DNA of 64,000 nucleotides from Xanthostigma xanthostigma (taxonomy: Eukaryota > Arthropoda > Insecta > Raphidioptera > Raphidiidae). The notes below the pieces were generated by a model. That model saw nothing but the letters and a program-made list of their open reading frames with translations, did not search any database and was not told where the DNA came from. Both the position numbers and the translations under genes were made by a program. Shown piece by piece: positions 1 to 9,911 of the stretch (positions are counted from its first letter, which is position 1; every line of letters starts with the position of its first letter). The stretch spans positions 310,001-374,000 of the forward strand of contig OY754465.1 in assembly GCA_963575645.1 (NCBI GenBank), written 5' to 3'.

Positions 1-708
1 AAGTTGGAATGGTCCTGTCGCCCAATTGGCTGGAATTTTTTTTCTTTACACAGTCTATCGGAATCACTTTATGCGGATTTTTTTTCACGCATTTGACAAC
101 AGTTATATGCACAGTGTATTGTATTATAGATCTATAATAATACTAAACTTGGAACGGTGCTGTGGTATTGTTCTATTGAATTAATTATATCTACTGATTG
201 TGCGTCTGATCATATCCCTTACTGGTATGTATATCGTTTTTAAACACATAATAAGCGTCTACTTAACAAGGTTCATGCAATGCGATCCCATTGTATAATA
301 TTGCTTTCAAATATTGTGTAGGTGAATATTAAACATTAATTAATTAAGAACCGAGTAATTAAAAGGCAGTTAAATGTTCAGTTGGTAACCACAGAACTCT
401 ATGGCACAAATTAATTTTGATTTAATCAAACAAAATTTACTAATTGAAACAGATTCTGTTATTCTTAGAAAGAGATTTTAAATTATTATATAGACATTCA
501 AAAGCTATCTTTGTCAAGACATTTAAATAGCGAACATGATTAACTAAATACAGGAAAATTTTTAAGTATTTTCTTTTATTGTAGCACTACTACAAAATTT
601 TGGAATGAATTTTAATTATTTAATAAAATATTGACCCACTGAAATGACTAGAACAAAGCTTCAAAATCTTGATTTTTTTGAAGTTTGAGTTTATTTGTGA
701 GTAATTTT
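1..708. other. AT-rich sequence, nothing recognised
   Basis: No open frame of note, terminal repeat or tRNA-like motif is visible. It reads as ordinary AT-rich insect spacer up to the T-run that precedes the first foldback-tailed element. Confidence 0.6.
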
Positions 709-709
709 T

Positions 710-1193
710 AACCGACTTCAACAAAAAGGAGGAGGTTCTGTGTTCGTCTGTATATATATTTTTTTTTTATGTATGTTCACCGATTTCTCCGTCAATTATG
801 GACCGATTTTCAATTTTTTTTTTTTTATTCGAAAGAGTGCACCTCAGAGGTGGTCCCATCGGAACCAAGTCAGGATCTGATGGTGGAATCCGGAGAAATC
901 GAGGGAAACTCTCAAATTTCAAAGAAACGCATAATGTTTTTTATGTATGTTCACCGATTTTTAGTGTTAGATTAACACTAAAAAGAGAAAAATAAAATAT
1001 TTTTAACAAAAAATTGAGCCGACTTCACACTAAAAAGTAAAAAATAATTGCGTATTGAAATGTTTTGGAGTCGGTGTAGTTCTCGGAATAGATTTCATTT
1101 TGGCTGACACCGACTCCAAAACATTTCAATACGCAATTATTTTTTACTTTTTAGTGTGAAGTCGGCTCAATTTTTTTGTTAAAAATATTTTAT
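710..1193 (+). mobile_element. Foldback-tailed element, GGAGGAGGTT family, copy 1
   Basis: The head starts AACCGACTTC, followed by GGAGGAGGTTC, a T-rich stretch and ATGTATG. The body (about 830-990) is shared nearly identically with the copy at 41264-41746. The tail is an imperfect long palindrome: left arm 991-1077, 29-bp spacer, right arm 1107-1193. Each arm contains CCGACTTC (inverted in the right arm), repeating the head motif, and the inner end is GGAGTCGGTGT. No transposase is encoded; open frames at 769-995 are short and unconvincing. The head resembles a repeat I recall from many Lepidoptera. Classification is uncertain: foldback, or Helentron-like with a subterminal inverted motif. 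Confidence 0.85.
991..1193. repeat. Inverted-repeat tail of copy 1 (about 87-bp arms)
   Basis: Arm 991-1077 reads outward from ATAAAATATTTTTAAC to GGAGTCGGTGT, and arm 1107-1193 is its reverse complement with about one length difference in an A/T run. The transcript or single strand would form a very stable hairpin with a 29-nt loop. Confidence 0.92.
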
Positions 1194-1837
1194 AAATTGA
1201 AGTGTTTCTCAAATTGTTATTGATTAAATGTCACATTCGTTTCATAAAATACATTCTTTCAACAGTTAATATTTATGCAAATTACGTTTTATGTGGCAAT
1301 AAAACCAGCAAAATATGCATCAATAAAATTGTAAGGTATAAGAAATCACGTTGACTTTTTAATGGGAATCATTGATTTAGAACAATTCTGTGTCCAATTA
1401 TACAAATTAAAAAGTTATGTTGGTATTGTTTTAAGCATCCGTTTCGTAACGTTAAAATATCAATTATTCTCTGTCGAAGAATGTCATGAATAATAATTGC
1501 TTACACTTAATATTACATTATAAAACAAATCTATTAATTAATTGTTTAAAAACAGGTAACGTTTTAATATCTCAACGTTGGGATCGTTTTCATTTCGATA
1601 TTTAATCTAATTGGTTTTTAATGGAAGCGTTATCTCAATGTTGTTTATTATTTTCAGAACAAATACAATAGAAAAGTTCCATTTAACCAGATCGTGATAA
1701 CTTAAGCCATGAGAGAAAGAGAGAAACGAAAATTTTGCTCCAACTAAGGATCGTACAAAAGAAACGAAATTACAAATAGAGACTTCTTTAAATCCTAGTG
1801 GCTAAATATCAAAAAAACAATGCAAAACCAGAACGTC
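1194..1837. other. Spacer, nothing recognised
   Basis: AT-rich sequence between two mobile elements. I see no repeat shared with the rest of the window and no coding signal. Confidence 0.55.
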
Positions 1838-1839
1838 TA

Positions 1840-2412
1840 CAGTATGTAAACCCGTAAGGTGCACATAGGGAAATTAACATTGGGAAAAAATGACTGGATC
1901 AGAGTGAGCCTTGAAATCTTGTTTTTTAATTTGACAGATAATATTCTTTTGCAAAATGAATGTGTATACTACCGAAGAAAATATTCAAATGATTACAATA
2001 TAATCGGACCTTTTTTATTAATGGGACATTAAATTCCCAAAAATACTTAAATATGATGCGAGATCAAATATCTCCGCCTATTCGTGTTGAACCTAAAGAC
2101 ATTGGGTCACTGATTTACCAACGTGCATACGTCATACCAGTCAGACAATTTTTGAATGAAATGTTTCCAAACAGATGGAGTTGTTTTTTTGTTTTATTTT
2201 TGTACAAAAAAATTAAAATAATGATTTATAAGAGCTTTTTATTATTAAAAAAGCCAAGTAAAATAAAAATAAATCAAAATAAAATAGAAATTCTCAAGAT
2301 TACCACGATAATTCAATAGAAATAACAAATAATGCAGTCATGGCTAACTCTGATCCAAGTATTTTTTCCCAATGCTAATTTCCCTATGTGCACCTTACGC
2401 GTTTACATACTG
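1840..2412 (+). mobile_element. Mariner/Tc1-type deletion derivative, copy 1
   Basis: The inverted termini begin CAGTATGTAAAC and continue through GTAAGGTGCACATAGGGAAA for roughly 45 bp. They are flanked by TA on both sides (1838-1839 and 2413-2414), the target duplication of the Tc1/mariner superfamily. A second copy in opposite orientation lies at 38625-39202. Both copies keep a related 88-codon frame containing VRQFLNEMFPNRW, which resembles the stretch just before the WPARSPDLTPLDF block of mariner-like DDE transposases. The catalytic regions are missing, so it can only move in trans. The termini and TA duplications are seen directly; the family assignment rests on remembered transposase motifs. 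Confidence 0.88.
2053..2319 (+). pseudogene. Mariner-like transposase fragment
   Basis: An 88-codon frame within the TA-flanked element. Residues about 25-41 include IPVRQFLNEMFPNRW, which I match to the segment between the second and third catalytic aspartates of mariner-like transposases (in relatives, a QQDGAPxH block is followed by VRxYLNxxFPxRW). After the W the reading becomes a low-complexity AT-rich tail that lacks the conserved block expected next. Upstream, the first catalytic region and the DNA-binding HTH domains are absent. The mirrored frame at 38718-38984 differs by only a few substitutions in the first 50 residues, so both descend from one deleted parent. No function is expected. 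Confidence 0.6.
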
Positions 2413-2414
2413 TA

Positions 2415-2961
2415 TATAGCGTTTGATTTTGAAAAAAATTTACAATTTGCATTTTTCGATCAGCATGGAGAACCCCTTTTCTTAGCGTTCAAAACCCTTA
2501 CATAAACTTAAATTATATAAAGATCTAGATATGAATATAAAAACATAATATCATTTACATTTTAATTTCACACGTCGTCAAGTAGCAAAATTGTAAAAAT
2601 ATTTTAATATCAAAACTTTAATTCATCTTCAACATGATACAGTTCTGCATCAAAACATCAAAAAAAAAGACAATTTTATGGCGTTTTTGAACAAGGAAGA
2701 GAATGAAAGAGACATACCTTTACAAGTTAGTGTACACATTATCTCCGAGCGTAATTCGCAAACGCCATTACCTGTTCCATAAAACGACTTGCAAACGAGT
2801 TTTTCTCTCGCGTGGAAATTGTATGTTGCATTAACTCGCGACATACGTACATCCAGGGACTGATTTAGGCGCAACCAAAATTAACAGCAGTTATCGCGAG
2901 ACAGTTAAATACTTACGTCGTTTATAAAATTAACTGTATAAATTATATATATCAGTAAAGG
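2415..2961. other. Spacer with an unrecognised 74-codon minus-strand frame
   Basis: The segment 2650-2874 is less AT-rich than its surroundings and holds an open minus-strand frame. In that orientation, AAAG|GTATGT at the low-coordinate side and a pyrimidine/AG tract at the high-coordinate side could be splice sites. The protein has no motif I know, and the frame is short enough to occur by chance. I make no gene call. Confidence 0.25.
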
Positions 2962-3539
2962 AAAAATTGGTTGTCTGTAAAGTCGGTTTACGGACGATAG
3001 TTTTACGTGATAACGTATTCCGTAATACATAACCTAAATTTATATAATAACTATAATAATTCGAATTAATATTGCATCTTTCGCTTCAAATTTAGGTTAA
3101 TTTTATTTATTTAAATTACTCACCATATAATATAATTGTTTTTTTTAACTTTCTTTCTTTCGTATTTATTTTAAGTCTCAAAGATTAGCTGTCATAATAT
3201 TTATAAAACAATTGTTTCACTATATAAAATTCCAAAACCTACTTACAAAATAAGTATTTTCATACGTCAAAAAATTGATTTTTATAATGATAAAATTTGT
3301 AAGAAAACGATTTTTTCGAGAGATGAGACCTAGCTAAAACGATTTTTTGCCCCCTAAAATCCCGTTTCAGTAAATTTCATCCAAATCGTTAGGGCCGTTT
3401 TCGAGAAAAGCACGCACAGGGTCAGGCGGAACGTTACGAACGTTAGGAACGTTACACTTTTTCGTACATGCAGCCGGTGTTTTATCAATTTATAAGATTG
3501 GTGATTCATCAATTTATAAGACGTTATCACGTCAAAAAA
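2962..3539 (-). mobile_element. GACGTGATAACG element, copy 1 (core type I)
   Basis: Read on the minus strand, it starts GACGTGATAACGTC and ends CAGACAACCAATTTTT, with T-runs on both outer sides. About 45 bp inside the 3' end is the inverted motif ACGTTATCACGT. The 5' part holds two 24-bp direct units (CTTATAAATTGAT...) followed by ACACCGGCTGCATG. The core is shared with the copies at 14901 and 47038 (a CTCGAAAACGGCCC block followed by a long AT-rich stretch). No protein is encoded and no TIR or clear target duplication is present. This matches the DINE-1/HINE layout (subterminal inverted repeat plus 3' stem-loop); that class assignment is inference. Confidence 0.88.
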
Positions 3540-3656
3540 TATGCAAGTCACTTCCGAGGATAGAACCCAAATCTTTTTACTTTCACGCTTATCATGTTAC
3601 AAAAAATTGCTTATAAGTTTTTTTTTTTTGGTAATAATGACATAAAATTAATATAA

Positions 3657-4280
3657 TCTATACTAATATATTAAGCTGAAGAGTTTGTTTGTTTATTTGT
3701 TTGTTTGAACGCGCTAATCTCAGGAACTACTGGTTCAAATTGAAAAAAAATTTTTTTGTTGGATAGCCCGTTTATCGAAGAAGGCTATAGGCTATATAAA
3801 ATCAGGCTACGACCATTAGGAGCGGAGCATTGATGAAAAATGTTGTAAAATGTATCTCAAAAATAAGCGTCTATTCAGGTGAAATGCACTAACTAAATAT
3901 ACTCATATTAGCGTTGCAAGAATACAACGCCGGCTAGCTCAATCGGTAGAACACACGACTGTCAATATCAGGGTCGTGGGTTCGAGCCCTACGTTGGGCG
4001 AATACATTTTTATTTATTTTTTTATTTTCTACATTGCTTTCTTCTAAAGCTTACATTTAAATTTATTTTAATTTTATTTAATTAATTAAAAAAAAATTAT
4101 TTGTTAAAAAAAGTATTAACACTGCTTTTTATCGACAAAAACTTTTGAACGGTAACTCCGATCATCATGAAATTTGGACACAACATTCATCTCGGTAAAC
4201 TAAGATGAATGTGTGTACTCATGTTCCTCCCTTCCTCATTTGTTCTTTTACACCCGGGTGAAACCGGGCGGGACCGCTAG
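3657..4280 (+). mobile_element. Non-autonomous Helitron
   Basis: All canonical Helitron terminal features are visible. The 5' end is TCTATACTAATA preceded by A. The 3' end is CTAG followed by T. A GC-rich stem-loop (CCCGG 4253-4257 / CCGGG 4264-4268, 6-nt loop) sits 12 nt before the terminus. There is no TIR and no target duplication. The body starts AAGCTGAAGAGTTTG and contains phrases I recall from widespread insect Helitron copies. At 624 bp it encodes no Rep-helicase, so it depends on an autonomous partner not seen here. A tRNA-like insert lies at 3929-4000. Confidence 0.93.
3929..4000 (+). pseudogene. tRNA-Lys-like sequence inserted in the Helitron
   Basis: It resembles animal tRNA-Lys(CTT) through GGCTAGCTCAATCGGTAGA (D-arm, A box) and GGGTCGTGGGTTCGAGCCC (variable region, T-arm, B box), and ends in CGTTGGGCG. 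The anticodon position reads GTC, and the anticodon stem (CACGA/TATCA) no longer pairs; the acceptor stem also has mismatches. It is therefore not a working tRNA. The 7-bp direct repeat GAATACA flanks it (3920-3926 and 4000-4006), consistent with later insertion into the Helitron. It could be a tRNA pseudogene or the head of a tRNA-Lys-type SINE. Confidence 0.75.
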
Positions 4281-4364
4281 TATAAGTAATAAAATTAAGA
4301 TATATTTATTAACAGTAGAAAACCGTAGACATAAAAGTGTACACATTCTCCTTTGTGCTCAAAA

Positions 4365-4624
4365 ATGACGCTACTATCTTTTCTAAACGAAACTGCTCTT
4401 CTATAATATAGAGCAGTTCAGGCGCGGTCGCAGCCTGAAATTTTGGGGGGGTCACTCACTACACTAATAAAAAATAGGTATTTGGAATAAAATTTCCTTT
4501 TATTATTTGGCAAATTTTTGAGATTTTTCAATTTGACCTTAGATTTTGGGGGGGTCATGTCCCCTGTGACCCCCCCTTCGGACCGCGCCTGGAGCAGTTT
4601 CGTTTAGAAAAGATAGAGCGTCAT
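4365..4624. repeat. Palindrome split by a hAT MITE
   Basis: Arm 4365-4398 and arm 4592-4624 are reverse complements with a single-base length difference. Between them lie 12 nt plus the hAT MITE and its target duplication, so the MITE landed at the tip of a pre-existing hairpin. Confidence 0.85.
4419..4591. mobile_element. hAT-type MITE with 8-bp target duplication
   Basis: Terminal inverted repeats are CAGGCGCGGTC and GACCGCGCCTG. The exact 8-bp duplication GAGCAGTT sits on both sides (4411-4418 and 4592-4599). Runs of G and C just inside the ends (GGGGGGGTCA and TGACCCCCCC) extend the pairing. An 8-bp duplication with CAG...CTG ends is diagnostic of the hAT superfamily. At 173 bp it codes for nothing. 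Confidence 0.93.
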
Positions 4625-5861
4625 GATAAATTTGACTCTAAAGACGTCACTGTGTACAAAACAGCAGTCATAATATTATGCACGACGCGCGTTGACTACC
4701 ATACAGTCATCTAGAAACAGCCTTCATGTTGTCACCACGCTGCCAATATACATTTAATGACAACTAGAGCTACAATAAAGCTGTCGCTTTTTTTACCAGC
4801 AAGCTTTTGAACTCCATTTCAACTTTACTTTGTCTGCTGTGGAATGTGTCAGAAGTTTTACAACAATTAATACTAATTTAGTTTAGTGCCTGAAAAAAAT
4901 CGAAAATTTTGCCCAGCTACAACGACGAGATTTCTATCTATGAATTCATTTTCTTACGGGAGTTTCGATATCTAGACCGTTAGACGGCAAAACACGTTTC
5001 CGAATATTTGTCTCAATATTTTTACCAGAATTGTTTAAAACGAATAGATCGATTTTTATTAAACTTGTTACGAAACTATTATACTAACGAAGTGATATAT
5101 CGAACTGGAAGCAGACATTCGATCGACCAGCCCGGCTGTTCGTTTATCCGTCGTGTCGGACTTCGGTTTCCAACGAAGACACCTACATTATAATCTAGGC
5201 GTTTACTTTTCTTTCGACGTCGAACAACATCAAATCTGGAGAAATACGGACCCGACATAGTTGTAGATACAGCCTGTAGGTCGGTATTTATAGAGTCTTT
5301 CAATTTTAATACTATACTTCTACATGCATTTATTATCGATACAGTATAGTACTGTGCGTAGAACGTAGTTAAGATGCGTGTATAAACTACATGAAGAAGT
5401 TATTTCGAAGAGGCAAACAATAGAGCAAAGAAGAAAGAAATAAGGACGGAAACTTCCGCATAATAGCTACTTAGCGGTGTTGGCCGACTCTTAACTGACA
5501 ATGAAAACAGTTATTTTTGTGCAAAAGAAACGACTTTGAAGCATTTCGTATTGTTAGAAAATTCTTTCTTCTTTTAACTTGATTCGGAAGCATTTAATTA
5601 AAACTTTTAATTAATGTATTATTGTTTACTAACGGTATTCGTTAATGCAATTATTTAACATTCGTATACTGATGTTTCTTTTTGCTACAGTAAATGTAAA
5701 GTGGATATTAGTACAGTGTGGGTGGAGTTATATCACTTTCGTTTTATTTGTCTATGTACTTAGGAAGTAAGTAAGAGTTTTTTTCTTTCCAAGAAATTGC
5801 CGCAAGTACCTATACCGTATGTCTTCGGATTGATTCTATACAAAAGGGAAAACATTTTTTT
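4625..5861. other. Spacer with one GC-richer island
   Basis: The segment 5079-5303 is less AT-rich and open on the minus strand (74 codons), but its protein is unrecognised. No repeat boundary or tRNA-like motif is visible. The rest is AT-rich. Confidence 0.45.
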
Positions 5862-6025
5862 TGATTTAGATAAATATATTCTAAATAAAGGGAAATAGGA
5901 CCCTAAACGTGTGTAATATGTTAATTTTTATTGCCAACGTTTTGTCTACAAGTTGTAACTTCTTCCGAGTTCAAAATGTTATAGCATTGCACTTCCCTTT
6001 ATTTAAAATATATTTACCTAAATCG
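5862..6025. repeat. Small inverted-repeat element
   Basis: An arm at about 5862-5896 (TGATTTAGATAAATATATTC then AAATAAAGGG) pairs with one at about 5992-6025 with few mismatches. The roughly 95-bp loop is unique. It is probably a decayed palindromic MITE; no target duplication is obvious. Confidence 0.65.
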
Positions 6026-6384
6026 TATACGGGCGATTAAAATGTAAAGTAAGAATTATTATTAATTCCATAAAAAATGTCAATAAAACAAAACAATTCG
6101 CTCAATTTCAAACACAGAATTATATTTGCGTCTCGCTTTTTCGTCATACTGTCGATCTTAATCACTACCACACTTAAATTTTTTTATTCCATTGAATGGA
6201 GAATAGTCAAATATCAAATTATTGGAATAAACTACAAACTTTATAAACAATGTTTTTTACACGCCTCTACAGATAAAAATCTATAATTAACTTTAGGTAC
6301 TGCTGATTCATTTCACCCTAATTTTGTACATTTCCCATTTTGCTTACAGAATTTTTCGTTTCAAGTCAAGAGTAAAATATTGTT

Positions 6385-6811
6385 TTTGAAGTGAAAACTT
6401 CTTTAGCGGCGTTGTACACTTTTTTTGTAATGGGTAAAAAATGTTAAACTCGCGTCAGGTAAAGTAAGAACTGGGTAAGCCAGAACTCTCTAATTTATAC
6501 AACGTTAGATATCTAGCGTTGAAATATCGTACATAAAAATGCAATCTAAGATACAAACCATTTTATTTACAAGTGTTGCCAATAAATAAACAATGCTTCT
6601 AAATGCAAAAAATTAAGACGTAAAATTTATACAACGTTAGACATCTAGCGTTGAAATATCGTACATAAAAATGCAATCTATGATACAAACCATTTTATTT
6701 ACAAGTGTTGCCAATAAATAAACAATGCTTCTAAATGCAAAAAATTAAGACGTTAATATTCAAGTTTTCACTTCTGCCGGCACTCCCGGAGTGCAACCCG
6801 TCTTTTTTTTC
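6385..6811 (+). mobile_element. GAAGTGAAAACTT element, copy 1, with internal duplication
   Basis: It starts GAAGTGAAAACTTCTTTAGC. The inverted motif AAGTTTTCACTTC lies about 40 bp before the 3' end. Between it and the end is a stem-loop, GCACTCCCGGAGTGC, then AACCCGTC and a T-run. The same ends occur in the shorter minus-strand copy at 50031-50207, and I recall this sequence from many Lepidoptera. The interior holds a 132-bp tandem duplication absent from the other copy. The plan (5' motif, inverted subterminal copy, 3' stem-loop, T-rich target) is DINE-1/HINE-like; the repeat is seen, the class inferred. Confidence 0.87.
6492..6755 (+). repeat. 132-bp tandem duplication (two units)
   Basis: Unit 1 is 6492-6623 and unit 2 is 6624-6755. 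Each begins AATTTATACAACGTTAGA (or GTTAGA with one substitution) and ends AATTAAGACGT. Only a few substitutions separate them. Confidence 0.95.
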
Positions 6812-6899
6812 TTGTAATATCTCCTTTGAAAACTGAATTCGAAGACATATACCTAATATAAAAACTAAATATTTATGTGCAGTACCGAAAAAGACTAAT

Positions 6900-6978
6900 A
6901 ATATAGTGATCTTCAAATCTTTGATTAACGTCTGATTAGAACTCCAATAAATAAAATTATCGACCAATATAGTGATCT
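6900..6978. repeat. 53-bp palindrome-family fragment between 13-bp direct repeats
   Basis: AATATAGTGATCT occurs at 6900-6912 and again, exactly, at 6966-6978. The 53 bp between are a fragment of the family whose long palindrome lies at 16282-16692 (TCTTTGATTAACGTCTGATT then AATAAATAAAATTATCGACC). The flanks look like a target duplication. Confidence 0.75.
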
Positions 6979-7944
6979 AATGAAGACTAACCGAAGGTTT
7001 TAAAATAGCCCAAATTGTTGGGACAACGTTGTTTATATGACATTAACGTGGTTCGTCGATTACAAACCCGTATTTCTCAAGATCTATTCAATAAATAGGT
7101 ACATAGTTTTTGATATTGTTCTGTGGTTTTTGACTTCCCTCCTCCACTATGCTAGGTAAGTATTGAATTTAGTCAGAATAGATCTTCACGTTTTGATTTC
7201 TTAAGAATTATTTGATCTCTCTCTCCCTCTAGCTCTCGTGAAATTTTTTCTCCTTGATATCTCAAAAAACGGAACGACATATAGAGTCAAACACAATAAT
7301 AGATTTTGAAGTAAACACGAAAAAACATACTAGTTTTTTTTTTTTTTGTATAGTCAATCTGTCTATATAACTTCAAGGGACAAATTGATCACACGCAAAA
7401 TCTGTCTTTATATTTTATCTGCGTGTCTATTTGTCCGTCTGTCTATGCATGACGAATAGGAAAACAGGTAGAACTACCGAACTACGCAACATAAACAACA
7501 AGAACAACACAACAACATCCGAATATTGTTTACATAATATTATGCATAAACAAAGGAGGGTTTGCGGGATCATTTCTAATAGATTAATGTACATGTTGAA
7601 AGATACAAATGCTTCGCTTTAGTAAATTTAGTCTCCGCATATTATTATAAAATACGACACTCAACTCACTTATACAAACTCATCGTATTTAAAGTTAGTT
7701 CATTAATTTGAAATTATGCATGTTTCTCCATATTTGTAGATGTTAATTCAGTTCCAGTAATTCGAATCATCATTTTTTTTATGCGAACTTCTTCAGTTCT
7801 TATCAATATATAAATAATATATTGAAGCGAGCTGAAGTAACTCGCATGAAAAAAATTTGATTCGAAATCCTGGAACTCAAATATCCACATAACTTTCATA
7901 TTCCAAAATAAATGAAAAATTTGTCAGAAAACCAGTTATACGAT
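6979..7944. other. Spacer, nothing recognised
   Basis: AT-rich with a few T-runs. Open frames of about 60 codons (7431-7622, 7714-7899) are unrecognised and look like chance frames. Confidence 0.5.
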
Positions 7945-8321
7945 TTTATTCAACACGCGTGAGTAATATGTAATTTCGGGGCCATGCTAAACTCGGGAGA
8001 AATAATAAATTACTTCATGTTGACGCGTAGAGTGCTAATAATAAGCCGTAAAGTGTGATAATCAATTTTCTGGACCAATAGAAACTCAGTAGCAAGCCCA
8101 AGCGGGAAATAATGAAAAAAAACTGCACGCAGCTTCTGGACCAATAGGAACGTGGTAGGCGGTATTGTATATATGAAAACAGCATCGCAATTCAGCAAAA
8201 GTCATGGCAATCTTGTGTTTATACACTGACGGTGGGTACGTCAATCAATGAAGTGATTTATTATTTTCCCCTCTTTTATCAGGGCCCCGATTACATATTA
8301 CTCGTGCTAGTTGAATAAAGT
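7945..8321. mobile_element. TIR element related to the TTATTCAAC family
   Basis: Left terminus 7945-7983 (TTTATTCAACACGCGTGAGT through CGGGGCC) is the inverted complement of right terminus 8284-8321, with few differences, giving about 38-bp TIRs. The first ten bases match the terminus of the TTATTCAAC family at 11677, 30774 and 50630. The interior contains CTGGACCAATAG twice (about 8070 and 8136) and no coding region. No target duplication is clear. Confidence 0.75.
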
Positions 8322-8326
8322 ATTAT

Positions 8327-8424
8327 GTGCGACCATTGATCGAAGGAGAATATTCCACTCGCGTGCGTTTTACCGCACTTGCTACGCTCATGGAATCTTC
8401 TCCTTCTCTCACTGGTCGCACAAT
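8327..8424. repeat. About 100-bp palindrome, GTGCGACCA ends
   Basis: GTGCGACCATTGATCGAAGG at the left is mirrored by CTTCTCTCACTGGTCGCAC at the right. The pairing continues toward the centre (GAATATTCCA with TGGAATC). It abuts the preceding TIR element and may be a separate small MITE. Confidence 0.75.
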
Positions 8425-8737
8425 ATACTATTATTATAAGATATAAGTACAAATAATGTACAAAAATACATATACGAGTATACGAACTGTCAAAACTACC
8501 TATTTAAAAAAAACTATCGAGAAATTAAAAAATTACTTTATTTTTTTCAGAAGTTATTGTGTTACACTCAGTCACGTTTTTTGTTTGTTTTTTTTTGCTT
8601 TTTATTTTTTGAACATTTTTAAATTGAAGAAATTTTTTTTAGAACATAGGTTAATTATTTTTAGCGTTATGTTTATAACAATGTTATGGTTTATATAATG
8701 CAAGCACAAACAATTTACTCACTTACAAAGTGTAATA

Positions 8738-9909
8738 TACGAGGGTAGTTTATTCCAAAACTAAAATAAATGATCTTAAAATCTAAGAAGGCAAAAGTAC
8801 TTTTTACAGGAACCGGCTATGTGACAAAATGAATATGATGACTTATGATCACACATTGAACAATGAGATAAATTATAGCACTTAACGAATCTTAATTACA
8901 TTGCATCATTCCATGCTATTTTATCATGTTTTGTTACAGCATGTTATACGACCGTTCCCGAACTGAAGATCGAAATTGCTCTATCAAAATACCTCATAGG
9001 AAAACGGTGATTGCAAATTTTCCACGCTACCAACTACCTACCAACGGCGCAGTAACAAGTTGGACATGCCCTTTTTCCAAAGGCTCGCGTAGTTATGACC
9101 TTCCGAAGATGAACGATCAAGTTTTTTAATGTGTGATTTTGAAAATATATAGTTTTACAGGATTACTAATACTTAACGCATTTATGCTCGTCAAAAACTC
9201 GAAATTTCCTTAGCATTTGTGAAAACACTTCAATAAATAAAACCTTAATTTTTGTGATTAAAAAATCTTTAGGGTTAAAAAAATGTTAGATCGAAAGCTC
9301 CTCTTTCTAGTTTAGCCCCACGGGCTGCTGGTGTTAAGTATGCCACTGCTTAAGTTCTTAAACGAGATTCACCGAAAGTGAAAAAAATGGGCCGTTCAGA
9401 ACATAATATGTTGTCGAGCGTCTATAATTTACAAACTAGATAATGATCAAAACCTTTTGCACATCGTTGTCAATAGTACAAACTCACAATTCCCAAACGG
9501 CCTTGAAAATAAAAAAAAATAATAATAAAACACGTCAAATAGTTTTTAGGTTACCTACATCAATTCAAACATAATTTTGTGATCTTCTTTTGACTTTATT
9601 GCGCATGAAGACTATAATAACATATTATTATACCGCTTTTCTTTGTGCAATAGGGGGCCGCTATGTACCTGTACAAAATTATAAAATAAGTAATTGCCTA
9701 TAGAAATAAAAAATATTAACAATTATGACAAATTCAGTCTTAAAAAATTTTTAATTGAAAAATGTTTTTATAAAATGAATGACTTTTTAAACTAACTGTT
9801 ATACCTATTGTATTGACGTATTCTAAGCTGTTTCCAGTATTATAGAATAAAAATATCTATCTATCCTTTGATTTAGTACATTATAAATAAAAAAATAACT
9901 ACCCTCGTA
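8738..9909. mobile_element. TA-flanked TIR element, TACGAGGGTAGTT ends
   Basis: Inverted ends TACGAGGGTAGTT and AACTACCCTCGTA are each flanked by TA (8736-8737 and 9910-9911), as for Tc1/mariner elements. At 1172 bp it is near the size of a mariner, but I find no transposase motif. The 67-codon frame at 8926-9129 is unrecognised. It is likely a heavily decayed mariner or a long MITE. A short stretch near 9413 (GTCGAGCGTCTATAAT) recurs near 29147. Confidence 0.65.
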
Positions 9910-9911
9910 TA

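Noticed and set aside
2650..2874. Minus-strand exon with possible splice sites
   Set aside because: GT and AG dinucleotides in plausible context are common, and the encoded peptide is unrecognised. Evidence is too thin for a gene call.
3929..4000. A functional tRNA gene
   Set aside because: The A and B boxes are good, but the anticodon stem and part of the acceptor stem do not pair and the body matches tRNA-Lys while the anticodon reads GTC. It is a pseudogene or SINE head.
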